Shown here piece after piece: positions 6,601 to 13,958 of a stretch of 39,105 bases of DNA. Position 1 is the stretch's first letter. The number at the start of each line of letters is the position of its first letter. Both the position numbers and the translations under genes were made by a program. The stretch covers positions 1 to 39,105 of the forward strand of contig NC_014316.1 of the NCBI RefSeq assembly GCF_000143085.1, read 5' to 3'. Source of the DNA: Nitrosococcus watsonii C-113. Lineage in GTDB: Bacteria > Pseudomonadota > Gammaproteobacteria > Nitrosococcales > Nitrosococcaceae. The notes under the pieces were generated by a model, which had not been told where the DNA came from, ran no database searches, and saw only the letters and a list, made by a program, of their open reading frames with translations.

Positions 6601-7482
6601 TCATTTTTTGGCCCGGACTACGTGTATCCGATCTTTATCATCAAGACACCAAACTTCAAGAAACCCAATTGCTTTCATCTCATCCAATGCGGATTTGAGT
6701 TTAGGGCGGAAGAATCGCAGCTGCTTTTGTTCCGAGCCGCACCCTTGGTGGAGACTGGCTACCGATACTGGTTTAGGCTGCTTATGGCTGGCAAAATAGC
6801 CTTGCAGCCACTTTGCCAGGGGTTTTAGCTGACGCCGCTGCTTCCATTCCAGGCGGGTATAATGGACATTACCGAATAATTGCCGCATCTTGGGTTCCAC
6901 CCACACCCGCCAACGGTCCAGGCGGTTTCCCTGATCGTCCTCATAATCGAACATTCGGATCAGCGATAGGCTAATCCCTTTATTTAATCGTTTATTACGA
7001 ATTTTAAGTGCCGTGGCTTGCATTCGGGAGAGGCAGGTCATCAGCCGTTTATAACTCTGCCCGGAAGTGGACCAACCCAATGATTTGCAAAAGGAATAAG
7101 CGCTGAATTCTACCCACTCTCCTAATGGTTGGTGGCGAGCTAATTGCAATACGTACAGCCATACGTCTTGGTCGTCCTGGCGCAGCTCTTGCCCTCGGTA
7201 AATGATTTCCCCATCCCCAAGCACGACGATAGGAACGTCTTCATGGTATTCTCGCCGTTCCCTTCGGTTGCCGATATTGAACAGAGCCGAGCGCACAATC
7301 TCATTCGGGATTGCCCGTTCCCACTCTGGCCAAGAGGGCAGTATTAAGTTTTGTTCTTCCTCTCCTGTTGTCGAATTCTTTGAGGGGCTTGCTTTTTTTC
7401 GCTGCTTGGAACGGGCGGCAATCTTGTTAATTCGATCCGCTATTTGATTGGATGTAGCACGGTTTTTTTTGCTGCTGCTCAT
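6601..7482 (-). CDS. trfA: TrfA-family plasmid replication initiator
   Basis: A 293-aa protein with the TrfA family signature. After a basic, disordered N-terminus of about 45 residues comes NEIVRSALFNIGNRRERR, then GEIIYRGQELRQDDQDVWLYVLQLAR near residue 105, which is the most conserved TrfA block. Two winged-helix domains follow (SFCKSLGWSTSGQSYKRLM near 145; LKPLAKWLQGYFASH near 225). TrfA binds iterons as a monomer and recruits DnaA and the helicase. The gene reads toward the iterons, which begin directly after its stop codon. Its divergent neighbour is an Xre regulator, a likely copy-number controller. Length is close to the shorter TrfA forms. Confidence 0.85.
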   Translation of the reverse strand: MSSSKKNRATSNQIADRINKIAARSKQRKKASPSKNSTTGEEEQNLILPSWPEWERAIPNEIVRSALFNIGNRRERREYHEDVPIVVLGDGEIIYRGQELRQDDQDVWLYVLQLARHQPLGEWVEFSAYSFCKSLGWSTSGQSYKRLMTCLSRMQATALKIRNKRLNKGISLSLIRMFDYEDDQGNRLDRWRVWVEPKMRQLFGNVHYTRLEWKQRRQLKPLAKWLQGYFASHKQPKPVSVASLHQGCGSEQKQLRFFRPKLKSALDEMKAIGFLEVWCLDDKDRIHVVRAKK

Positions 7483-7639
7483 AATCTTTCAATAGCTCGG
7501 ATAGTGATGGAATAAAATTTCTAGTCCATGGAAAGGCGTGATTTCGTCAAGCCAAGGTAAACTGGCGAACGTAAAGTAGTTTTATGGATAACCTGGAAAG
7601 CCGCTATCCTGGTTTAGGCTTTACCGATCATGTTTACTT

Positions 7640-7697
7640 TCTTTCTAAGTATACATATAGTGATTATATTCATATACGCATATAATTTTAACCTATT
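7640..7697. promoter_or_regulatory. AT-rich divergent control region between trfA and an Xre gene
   Basis: TATAAT (7681-7686) lies 12 bases before the Xre start codon, so that message would have a very short leader. The near-repeats TATACATATA and TACGCATATA flank the likely promoter and could bind the Xre protein. No iteron copy is present, so trfA is not obviously autoregulated through iterons. Confidence 0.4.
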
Positions 7698-8012
7698 ATG
7701 ATTGGCAACATCGTTCGTAATCGCCGCAAGCAATTGGGTTGGACTCAAAAGGAGCTAGCCGAGAAATCTGGCGTCGCTCAGGCACAAATCAGCCGGCTAG
7801 AGGCAGGTAAGAGCTATAACGTCACTATTGATAGCCTTCGGAATTTGGCCTGGGCTTTTGGCTGTAGCGTAATTGACTTATTGCCAGAGGAGGACCAACG
7901 GCCATTATCCGGGAAACGGAGGTTGAGCAGAAAAGAAGCCGAGCTTCTATCTATCAAGGCTCTGGATAAAAGGATAAGTGAGATCGAGAAGCGTCTAAAA
8001 GGACAAGCTTGA
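7698..8012 (+). CDS. Xre-family transcriptional regulator beside trfA
   Basis: A 104-aa protein with an N-terminal helix-turn-helix (residues 3-65): IVRNRRKQLGWTQKELAEKSG and the recognition part VAQAQISRLEAGKS. The remaining 35 residues form a short basic and acidic helical tail (KALDKRISEIEKRLKG) suited to dimerisation. It resembles the regulator at 5751 in outline but differs in the recognition helix, and the AGGAATATATTCCT operator is absent here, so the two should have different targets. Position and orientation, divergent from trfA with about 215 bases between, suggest control of replication or of itself. No ribosome site is visible before the ATG. Confidence 0.8.
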   Translation: MIGNIVRNRRKQLGWTQKELAEKSGVAQAQISRLEAGKSYNVTIDSLRNLAWAFGCSVIDLLPEEDQRPLSGKRRLSRKEAELLSIKALDKRISEIEKRLKGQA

Positions 8013-8095
8013 TACTAAATGCTTAAAAAGCTCTAGGCTAACCTATGAAAGCTGTTGGTGAATTCAAACCATCACTTACGATGAAGAGCATCCGG

Positions 8096-8500
8096 CTAGG
8101 ACGATTTCTTTTCAGACCTGAGCCACCTTTCCCACCAACTCCTACGATGAACGGGTTCGCTCTTAGCTGCTACTACCCCTTCACCTTGTACGGGGGCCAC
8201 GCAGCCACGTAGCACATCGTCGATAAGGGTGGATGAGCAACCGATATCCTGGCAGCGCTTTTTAGTAAAGGTTTTTGCTTCTTCACCCTCGAATTGGACT
8301 TTCTGGCTTTCCTCCGCACGCACTATAACGGGCGCTATTGAACTCTGCCCATCCCTAGTCTTTAGCCACAGAGGGAGTTCAGTTTTACCTTGAATAGTTT
8401 TTGACCCAGAAAGCCGTATTTTCCGCTCGCTAAGCGCATTTCCGGACCGGTCGATCAAGCGAATGACCACCTCTCCTTCTCCCTGAATTAATACTTCCAT
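8096..8500 (-). CDS. Hypothetical 134-aa protein, second gene of a two-gene operon
   Basis: The N-terminal part (about residues 1-70) reads as beta strands: MEVLIQGEGEVVIRLIDRSGN, then LPLWLKTRDGQSS and APVIVRAEESQKVQFEGE. The C-terminus is basic and tryptophan-rich (RRSWWERWLRSEKKSS). I do not recognise a family. Its start codon lies five bases after the stop of the upstream gene at 8506, so the two are almost certainly co-transcribed and may act together. The short alternation of hydrophobic residues could suit a structural or binding protein; this is speculation. Confidence 0.65.
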   Translation of the reverse strand: MEVLIQGEGEVVIRLIDRSGNALSERKIRLSGSKTIQGKTELPLWLKTRDGQSSIAPVIVRAEESQKVQFEGEEAKTFTKKRCQDIGCSSTLIDDVLRGCVAPVQGEGVVAAKSEPVHRRSWWERWLRSEKKSS

Positions 8501-8505
8501 GCCTG

Positions 8506-8913
8506 TTACTCCACCTCGTCGAGATAGGCGTGGGCGCCAATAATACGCGCTCCAGAGATCGATCCCGGCGAAGTAATGCTATAACCCGAGTCTCTAATCT
8601 CCAGAATGGCCATTCCAGCACCTTGAATAGGCGGTGAAGGAACATGCGAAGGGGCGTAGAACGATAGGAGTGGCCGGTTCTGTTCCGCAAAAACGAGAAA
8701 AAGCTTAGTGTAGGCTCCATCTGCAAAATCCACCGATCCGGTATGTCTATTAAAGGCGACCCCGCTTAATTTCTCGGCGGCGATCTCACGTACGGTAGTG
8801 GTATCCCCATCTAGTGTGTCAAAGGCGTGCGCGAAAAGCCATGGCACCGACGTGATCATGGGATCAAAGAATTCAGTTACCTCCATCTGAATCATTATGC
8901 TGCCCTTAGCCAC
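8506..8913 (-). CDS. Hypothetical 135-aa protein, first gene of a two-gene operon
   Basis: A soluble protein with alternating hydrophobic residues and many Gly, Pro and Ser, suggesting a beta-rich fold: MIQMEVTEFFDPMITSVPWLF near the start, TKLFLVFAEQNRPLLSFYAP in the middle and MAILEIRDSGYSITSPGSI near the end. I do not recognise it. An alternative start is the Met seven codons in. No signal peptide or cysteine pair is present. It is followed five bases later by the 134-aa gene, so the two form an operon on the - strand that is isolated from the flanking genes by about 200 bases of gap upstream. Confidence 0.65.
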   Translation of the reverse strand: MAKGSIMIQMEVTEFFDPMITSVPWLFAHAFDTLDGDTTTVREIAAEKLSGVAFNRHTGSVDFADGAYTKLFLVFAEQNRPLLSFYAPSHVPSPPIQGAGMAILEIRDSGYSITSPGSISGARIIGAHAYLDEVE

Positions 8914-9110
8914 GGTTTGTACCTCCCAAGCCTAAATAGAAAATTTAACACTCATTCCAGAAATAGAGAGTCCTATCTAGTTTAGTTGCCCAAAATGGCA
9001 ATTTCATCAAACCGGAAGCTATGCTTGAGGCTCAGAAAATAGACCCGAAAAGGAGTCTCAAAGAAAACAAGGCGTTGAAACAGGAAACGAGCTACGGGTG
9101 GCAAGCCAGC

Positions 9111-9677
9111 CTATGGAAGTCTGTGGATATTTGAGAGAGAAAAGCACGCCACGGCAACACCAATAATGAAAAGAGTAATACTCGCTAGCCAGAATCCCAT
9201 AGCCCAACGGCGGTGTTTCTTACCCTTATCACCCCAGCATGTTGCTTCTCCTTCTTTTTCTCCTGCTGTGTGAGGATTGTCGTCGTCACTCGCTTTATCA
9301 GCCTCAAGCTTTCTACGAATATGTTTGAGAAAGGCAAACTGGGAGCAATAAGCAGAAACGGTCACGAAAACAGCGAAAGCTAAGCCTATAGTCCAAATAA
9401 CCATCGCCCCTTTTGCCCACGGATGATCGATCTGAACACATGTATCAGTTGTTCTTACAATAGCGCCATATAAAGCCATGAACGCAATCAAGGCACCACC
9501 ATTCAGCAAGTAAAGTGGCCGTAATGCCGCATGCTCAAAGGCCGCCGTGGCTTTTAGCAACTCGGATTCTGAAGCTAGTTTGGCCTTAAATCGCTCAAGC
9601 TCTTTATTAGAATGGAGAGTCGTTTTGCACATGAGTAGCCACCTTCTAAATAGGTTAATCTGCATTTCTTCAAACAC
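9111..9677 (-). CDS. Hypothetical membrane protein with three transmembrane helices
   Basis: A 188-aa protein from a GTG start (an ATG lies four codons later). Three hydrophobic helices are visible at about residues 54-74 (PLYLLNGGALIAFMALYGAI), 90-115 (AMVIWTIGLAFAVFVTVSAY) and 157-181 (MGFWLASITLFIIGVAVACF). Between the second and third lies a charged loop of about 40 residues rich in Asp, Glu and Lys. The helical stretch before the first membrane segment (ELERFKAKLASESELLKATA) could form a coiled coil. No family is recognised. Small multi-span proteins of this kind occur in accessory regions and are sometimes defence effectors, but nothing here shows that. Confidence 0.65.
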   Translation of the reverse strand: MFEEMQINLFRRWLLMCKTTLHSNKELERFKAKLASESELLKATAAFEHAALRPLYLLNGGALIAFMALYGAIVRTTDTCVQIDHPWAKGAMVIWTIGLAFAVFVTVSAYCSQFAFLKHIRRKLEADKASDDDNPHTAGEKEGEATCWGDKGKKHRRWAMGFWLASITLFIIGVAVACFSLSNIHRLP

Positions 9678-9741
9678 AGATTGTGGATAGGCTGATATTA
9701 TGGTTTGGCCAAATTGGATTTAATACTATCAAGAGACCATC

Positions 9742-10050
9742 ATGACTGCTGACCTCGATCTGTTCAAAGAATGCTACCGTCGAGCTGATGAGGCTATCGC
9801 TAATGCGTCCAAGAATGAATTGGCTGAATGCGCTAGGATTCTGGCATTGAATGTAGCCCACTACCAGCAACAGTATGGAAATCTGCCCCTGGAAGAACAG
9901 AATAAGCTATTCAATGCTAACGAAATAGAGCCGGAAACGGCCAAATTATTGGCCGCGGGTATGTTACAGCTGCTTTCCAGTTTGGCTGTGGCAACAGGCG
10001 ATGCAGAGGCTTTTGGCAAGTATGAGGCGATGAAGCAGACTTTTCATTGA
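9742..10050 (+). CDS. Hypothetical 102-aa helical protein
   Basis: A small, soluble, all-helical protein that I do not recognise. It starts MTADLDLFKECYRRADEAIA and includes ECARILALNVAHYQQQYGNL and ETAKLLAAGMLQLLSSLAVA, each an amphipathic helix. It is divergent from the membrane protein at 9111, with 64 bases between the two starts that must hold both promoters; TAATACTAT just upstream may contain its -10. It precedes the leader of the second replication gene but is separated from it by about 350 bases. Confidence 0.65.
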   Translation: MTADLDLFKECYRRADEAIANASKNELAECARILALNVAHYQQQYGNLPLEEQNKLFNANEIEPETAKLLAAGMLQLLSSLAVATGDAEAFGKYEAMKQTFH

Positions 10051-10256
10051 GAATTTCTAATATTCAAATAACACTGTGTCCTTAGTTTATCGGGCTGGTC
10101 CAGGAACGGGCTTAAAAACCAGTTCGATGAAGTAGCGTGGAAGAGGCTCAGAATAGTATTTGGGGGAACTAAAGAGGAAAATTATTGATAATTTTCTCAA
10201 ATTAAGACTTTAAAAAGTATTTATTTTGAATCTTATTGTAAATTTCAGGGTTAGTT

Positions 10257-10327
10257 GTGCTGGCACACACCTGGCCCGGGATAGTACTAAACAAATAAAA
10301 AGGCCAGGTGCTGGCACACCTGGCCTT
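10257..10327. promoter_or_regulatory. Leader with mutually exclusive hairpins upstream of the RepA-like gene
   Basis: GGCCAGGTG (10302-10310) can pair either with CACCTGGCC at 10268-10276 or with the same sequence at 10317-10325. Choosing one pairing prevents the other, as in attenuators and antisense-controlled replication leaders. Both partners lie within near-identical GTGCTGGCACA repeats (10257 and 10308). Confidence 0.5.
10290..10327 (-). terminator. Minus-strand terminator opposite the RepA-like leader
   Basis: An 11-bp stem, AAGGCCAGGTG with CACCTGGCCTT (10300-10327), is followed on the - strand by TTTTATTTGT. No - strand gene lies upstream, since the next gene is on + at 10406. It would therefore end an antisense transcript, as expected for an RNA that controls replication. 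Confidence 0.5.
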
Positions 10328-10343
10328 CGAGTTAAAACGTTCA

Positions 10344-10417
10344 AACGAGACATTTCGAAACGTTCTAGATGAATAGAATAAACGAGACATTTCGAAACGT
10401 TCTAGATGAATAGAATA
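10344..10417 (+). repeat. Perfect 37-bp tandem duplication across the RepA-like start codon
   Basis: 10344-10380 and 10381-10417 are identical. Each copy contains TTCGAAACGTTCTAG and an ATG. The ATG of copy 1 (10369) opens a 14-codon frame that ends at 10411-10413, overlapping the RepA-like ATG at 10406 in another frame. That is the geometry of a translationally coupled leader peptide. Confidence 0.9.
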
Positions 10418-11173
10418 GCGGAAAACAACAATAATTTCGATACCTTTATTTCGGGTGGCAATGGCTGCGGGCATAGCCCCGCTCATCCACGGTGGTTTTC
10501 GCCGCCGGAGAATCACAAGGAGCGCCCGCGCATTCTAGGCAAGCTCAGCGAGAAAATCCGCGCTTATTACCATGACCCAGAGGCCATTTTGCCCTCCCTT
10601 AACCTTGCTAACGGAAGTGAGCGGAAGCAGCGTAGCGAGCGGCGGGAGGCTTGCCTCCAGGTCTTAAGCTGTCTGACCCATTATCTCGATCTGGTGACTC
10701 TCCGGGTTGGCATCCCTTGGAAGGATGGCTCCTTTGGTGGAATCAGCATGGAACGCATTGCAACCCTATGTGGTATTGGTCTAAGGCGTGCCGAGCGCGC
10801 CATTCGCGACCTAGTTGCGGCCGGCATCATTACCGTTCACCCCATTGCCAAGCAGTCTGGCCTTGCCACGTACACGGGTTACCCCGCAATCCGCACTATT
10901 TCGACCTCTTTATTTAAAGCCTTTGGCTTAAGTAAGTGGCTGCGCCATGAACGCGATAAAGCTTCCAGACGCCACCACAAGCAAAAAAGAAGAGAGGAGC
11001 CCATAGGTCGGCTGGAATTAATCATCAAAGCGGCAGAGGCAAAAAAAACGCAGCATAATCAAACCCGAACGCCAGAGGAAACCACGCCGCAAAAATCACC
11101 GCCCTCGCAAGACCCGCGTTCCGCTATCGCCCATCTCAAGAAAATTGTCATCGGTAAAAGACGACCCCCTTAA
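10406..11173 (+). CDS. RepA-like winged-helix replication protein, probable second initiator
   Basis: A 255-aa basic protein. The core (about residues 70-175) has RERREACLQVLSCLTHYLDL, then MERIATLCGIGLRRAERAIRDL, a clear helix-turn-helix, and LVAAGIITVHPIAKQSG as the wing. This layout resembles RepA proteins of the IncFII/IncL-type group and other theta plasmids. The last 80 residues are very basic and probably unstructured. A TAG codon immediately before the ATG forces this start, and no ribosome site precedes it, so translation may rely on the short leader frame at 10369. The upstream alternative hairpins, the antisense terminator and the downstream motifs at 11370 fit a second replicon. 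A plain regulator is the main alternative. Confidence 0.6.
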   Translation: MNRIAENNNNFDTFISGGNGCGHSPAHPRWFSPPENHKERPRILGKLSEKIRAYYHDPEAILPSLNLANGSERKQRSERREACLQVLSCLTHYLDLVTLRVGIPWKDGSFGGISMERIATLCGIGLRRAERAIRDLVAAGIITVHPIAKQSGLATYTGYPAIRTISTSLFKAFGLSKWLRHERDKASRRHHKQKRREEPIGRLELIIKAAEAKKTQHNQTRTPEETTPQKSPPSQDPRSAIAHLKKIVIGKRRPP

Positions 11174-11369
11174 TTTCTCCTTTTTTCCTTCCTGGCCGTC
11201 CATTATTAACTCCCTTACAGCGTAAGTAAGGGTTGGATTTGCCTGCTTGCAATCCTTTCAAATTATTTTCTCTCTGAACCCCGCCTTATTTAATATCAAC
11301 GGAGCGAATTTTATCTCTCGCAGGGTGATTCTCTCGATGGAGCCTCATTTGCTTGTGTAAAGCTTAATA

Positions 11370-11467
11370 TTAAGTGTCGGTATACTTCTAATTAGCTGTC
11401 GGCTAAGGAGAAATTATAAAAAAGTACTTAAACTTAAGTGTCGTCATTAGGTTTCTTTAAGTGGCGG
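11370..11467 (+). repeat. Four phased TTAAGTGTCGG-like motifs, candidate second origin
   Basis: Copies lie at 11370-11380 (TTAAGTGTCGG), 11392-11402 (TTAGCTGTCGG), 11434-11444 (TTAAGTGTCGT) and 11457-11467 (TTAAGTGGCGG). Spacings of 22, 42 and 23 bp keep them on one helical face with one position unfilled. They follow the RepA-like gene in AT-rich DNA, where IncFII-type origins lie. Copies are imperfect, so chance is not excluded. Confidence 0.4.
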
Positions 11468-11626
11468 AGCTTAATCACAACCTTTTATCAGTACCAAGCA
11501 ATATAAGGTAATTAGTCAAAAACATCCGGGCTTAGTCAGTTGTGGGGTAACCGATTAAGGCTACATTTGAATGCGCCCTGTGAAGTTATTTTCTTACCTA
11601 TCAATAAAAATACGCGAATCAGCGGA

Positions 11627-11962
11627 ATGACGAAGACAAGCACTACCTTGGGCCACTACATCGCCACCATGCGCGCTCAACAAGGCTTAACCCAGCGGGC
11701 GCTGGCTGCCAGGATTTGCCATGAAAATGGCCGCCCTATCTCTCCCCAATATCTCCACGATATCGAATACGACCGGCGTATGCCTTCTTCCGATCACCTC
11801 CTGCGCCAATTTGCGAAAGCCTTAAGGCTCGATACGGACTATCTCTATTACCTAGTAGGACGGCTGCCAGAAGATATTTGCCGCCTGTCGCTAGATGAGG
11901 CTGAGGTAGCTAAGGGCATGAAAGCGCTGCGAAATACAAAAAAGCGCGTAAAAAGAAGATAA
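11627..11962 (+). CDS. Xre-family transcriptional regulator
   Basis: An 111-aa protein with a helix-turn-helix in residues 6-70: LGHYIATMRAQQGLTQRALAAR for the first helices and PISPQYLHDIEYDRRMPSSD for the recognition helix and turn. LRLDTDYLYYLVGRLPED then closes the domain. The C-terminus is very basic (RNTKKRVKRR). I chose the ATG at 11627 because the frame upstream of it opens only with TTG and encodes residues with no homology to the fold. It lies between the second replicon and the GC-rich cluster, so it might regulate either; no palindrome pinpoints its target. Confidence 0.75.
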   Translation: MTKTSTTLGHYIATMRAQQGLTQRALAARICHENGRPISPQYLHDIEYDRRMPSSDHLLRQFAKALRLDTDYLYYLVGRLPEDICRLSLDEAEVAKGMKALRNTKKRVKRR

Positions 11963-12042
11963 TTAGTAGACAAATATTTGTTTTCTATTAAAATTAATTA
12001 ATAAGCTGATCTGCGGATCAGGTAACAGAAAATAATCAACTT

Positions 12043-12279
12043 ATGAAACATGATTATTTCACGGTGGAAGATGCGCTAAAGCTGCTTGGCCAACGCCGGC
12101 GCGCTAAGGTTAAATTCCCCTGGGCGCCAAGGGGCACCACCGGGACCGTAACGCGGGTGGATGCAGGGGTCGTTCCCGGAGGCTGCACCGTGGCCATTGA
12201 ATGGGACGTGCTGGAGATAAAACCCATGATGGATTGGTTCACCAAGGATGAATATGAGGGTTTGCTGGAAAAAATCTAA
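12043..12279 (+). CDS. Small hypothetical protein with SH3-like character
   Basis: A 78-aa protein. After a short helix (FTVEDALKLLGQRRRAKVKF) it reads as a compact beta barrel: PRGTTGTVTRVDAGVVPGGC followed by TVAIEWDVLEIKP, reminiscent of KOW/SH3-type RNA- or protein-binding modules. It ends with a short helix. I cannot name a family. Its last 32 bases overlap the start of the exported protein at 12248, so translation of the two is probably coupled. It begins the GC-rich cluster that runs to 15609, and its codon use already matches that cluster rather than the AT-rich genes before it. Confidence 0.65.
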   Translation: MKHDYFTVEDALKLLGQRRRAKVKFPWAPRGTTGTVTRVDAGVVPGGCTVAIEWDVLEIKPMMDWFTKDEYEGLLEKI

Positions 12280-13093
12280 GCGAGCGTGGTGGTGCGGACT
12301 GCTTTTACTCCCGGCCTGGGCCGGGGCCTGGCAGGAGCAGGCCGTGTTGGAATTTATCCTCGCTTCCAATCCCCTCCTGCGAGCCTATCAAGGGGTTACG
12401 CGGGAATACGCCCCGCCCACCCTGGCCGAGCGGCTGCTGGAGCGGACTTCTCTTTTCGCCCGTGCTTCCACTGATGGCGGTAGCCTTCAAGCGACCGATA
12501 GTTTTTTTACCACCGGTACTACGGCGGGCGTGCAGATTTATATTCCCTTGATTTCCCGCCAAGAGAACCGGGAGCATGCGCTCAGAACGCTGGAGGAGAC
12601 CCGCGCCCTGGAGCAGACCCGCAACCAAGCTTTGCAAGGCATGGCCCAGCTCAGGGTTTATGAAGCGGATTTGGCCGCGGCTAAGACCCAGCTTCAGTTC
12701 TATCGGGATAAGTCAGGGTGGGCGCAGCAGCGGGTGGAGAGCGGCTACGAGGAGGTGGAAAATTTATGGACCCTGGCCCAAAAACTCAACGAAGCCCAGG
12801 CGAGCGTGGAGAAACTGGCTTTGCTCATCGCTTCCCAACGCCAAAACATAGCCGCTTACGCCGGTCCTCAGTGGCCGTCGCTGTTGGCCTATTTGAAAGG
12901 AGAAGGAGGACTGCCGGGAGATGAAGCACATCACCGGACTGATGGGCCGAGAGGCGTTAGTCAGTTCCATCGTCAAGGAACTGCGCAAGGGCAAGCACGT
13001 GCTCCTGAGCGGACCGGTGGGGGTTGGCAAGTCGGCGGTGCTGGAGGCCGCACTGGGGAAGCTTCAGGGGCGGGAGGCAACGCCTTCCCCTGA
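12248..13093 (+). CDS. Exported TolC-like helical protein with a doubtful C-terminus
   Basis: The first ~28 residues form a signal peptide (basic start, WWCGLLLLPAWAGAWQ). The rest resembles one repeat of outer-membrane efflux proteins: AVLEFILASNPLLRAYQG, then a strand AGVQIYIPLISRQENRE, long helices to about residue 210 (YEADLAAAKTQLQFYRDKSG and others). Full TolC proteins are about twice this length. Translation continues in frame for 58 residues into the next gene, overlapping it by 173 bases; these residues are Gly/Arg/Gln-rich and look like out-of-frame reading of the ATPase Walker A region. Either the overlap is real or a one-base slip has moved the end, since a shift near 12910 would give an ATGA junction. 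Two adjacent start codons (12248, 12254) are possible. Confidence 0.6.
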   Translation: MNMRVCWKKSKRAWWCGLLLLPAWAGAWQEQAVLEFILASNPLLRAYQGVTREYAPPTLAERLLERTSLFARASTDGGSLQATDSFFTTGTTAGVQIYIPLISRQENREHALRTLEETRALEQTRNQALQGMAQLRVYEADLAAAKTQLQFYRDKSGWAQQRVESGYEEVENLWTLAQKLNEAQASVEKLALLIASQRQNIAAYAGPQWPSLLAYLKGEGGLPGDEAHHRTDGPRGVSQFHRQGTAQGQARAPERTGGGWQVGGAGGRTGEASGAGGNAFP

Positions 13094-13895
13094 GAGGCAA
13101 TCCTCCCGCCCTTGCCGTGCCCTGACCGTCGTCCATCTGCATGACCACCAGGCCAAGGGGCAGTTCGTAGAGATGGCCCGCCAACTCTTGGCCGCGGGGA
13201 TCATCAAACCCAGCGCTTTGGAATTGGCTAGGCGCTACGATGAACTGCCGCCTGCGGAAATCGAATGGGCAAAGGTCAAGCGCACGGTGAACCGGCTTAG
13301 CATCCGGGACTTGACCGGCGCCATCATCCCGGCCCTCTCCGCTCATGGGGGCCGGGTCCTCATAGCGGTGGATGATATGACCCGGCTCACCCCGACCCAG
13401 CAGGCATTTTGGTTGGCGCTCTTTGACCAGGCCCAAGTCATCACCTGCGCCAGCGAGAAAAAGCAGGGCCTGCGAAAATTGTGGTGGAAGATGAAGGAAA
13501 TGGAAGTCTCGCCCCTGACCCCGGAAGCCTCGGCGGAAATCGTACAAACGTATATCACCCAGCAAGGGGTACTGATTGAGTCCCCGGAACTGTACGTCTC
13601 CCATGTGGTGAAACAAGGCGGCGGTAACCCCCAGGCGATTTACGACATGGTCAACGACAGCGCCAAGGAGCGGGTAGTGGACAAGCGCAAAATCCGGGAG
13701 ATGCGCCATCAGGCGGGGATACGTTATCTGGATTTTACCCCAGTGATGATGGTGGCCAGTGCTTTGATTATCGGCTCCCGCTATTTGGCCATTGGCCTGG
13801 GGGATACGGAGCTCTATATCTTGGCGGGCATGGCGGCTGCCTTGTTTTTGAGTCTGCGGTTTTTCTTGTTCAAGGGGGCCGGGAAGGCGAACTAA
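12921..13895 (+). CDS. Membrane-anchored AAA/STAND-like ATPase
   Basis: A 324-aa ATPase. Residues 7-20 (LMGREALVSSIVKE) match the start of ORC/STAND-type modules, Walker A is GPVGVGKS (31-38), Walker B is VLIAVDD (146-152), and GGGNPQAI (233-240) matches the Gly-Asn-Pro sensor typical of STAND and ExeA-like ATPases. Two hydrophobic helices at about 273-293 and 298-317 end the protein, so it should sit on the inner membrane with the ATPase in the cytoplasm. A strong AGGAGG precedes the ATG. The exported TolC-like gene is directly upstream and overlaps it, which suggests a joint envelope function such as powering assembly or transport. The substrate is unknown. Confidence 0.7.
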   Translation: MKHITGLMGREALVSSIVKELRKGKHVLLSGPVGVGKSAVLEAALGKLQGREATPSPERQSSRPCRALTVVHLHDHQAKGQFVEMARQLLAAGIIKPSALELARRYDELPPAEIEWAKVKRTVNRLSIRDLTGAIIPALSAHGGRVLIAVDDMTRLTPTQQAFWLALFDQAQVITCASEKKQGLRKLWWKMKEMEVSPLTPEASAEIVQTYITQQGVLIESPELYVSHVVKQGGGNPQAIYDMVNDSAKERVVDKRKIREMRHQAGIRYLDFTPVMMVASALIIGSRYLAIGLGDTELYILAGMAAALFLSLRFFLFKGAGKAN

Positions 13896-13909
13896 GGAAG
13901 CGCTTGCGT

Positions 13910-13939
13910 TATCCTATTATGGATATAGTATATAGGATA
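13910..13939. promoter_or_regulatory. Inverted repeat before the MazEF-like pair
   Basis: TATCCTAT (13910-13917) and ATAGGATA (13932-13939) are perfect 8-bp arms around a TATAGTATAT-type core that can act as -10. Antitoxin autoregulation is the likely use. Confidence 0.5.
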
Positions 13940-13958
13940 TCCAAAAGGAGAAATTTCA

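Noticed and set aside
12957-13709. 250-codon frame on the - strand opposite the ATPase
   Set aside because: Shadow of a GC-rich gene; the + strand frame has Walker motifs and a strong ribosome site.
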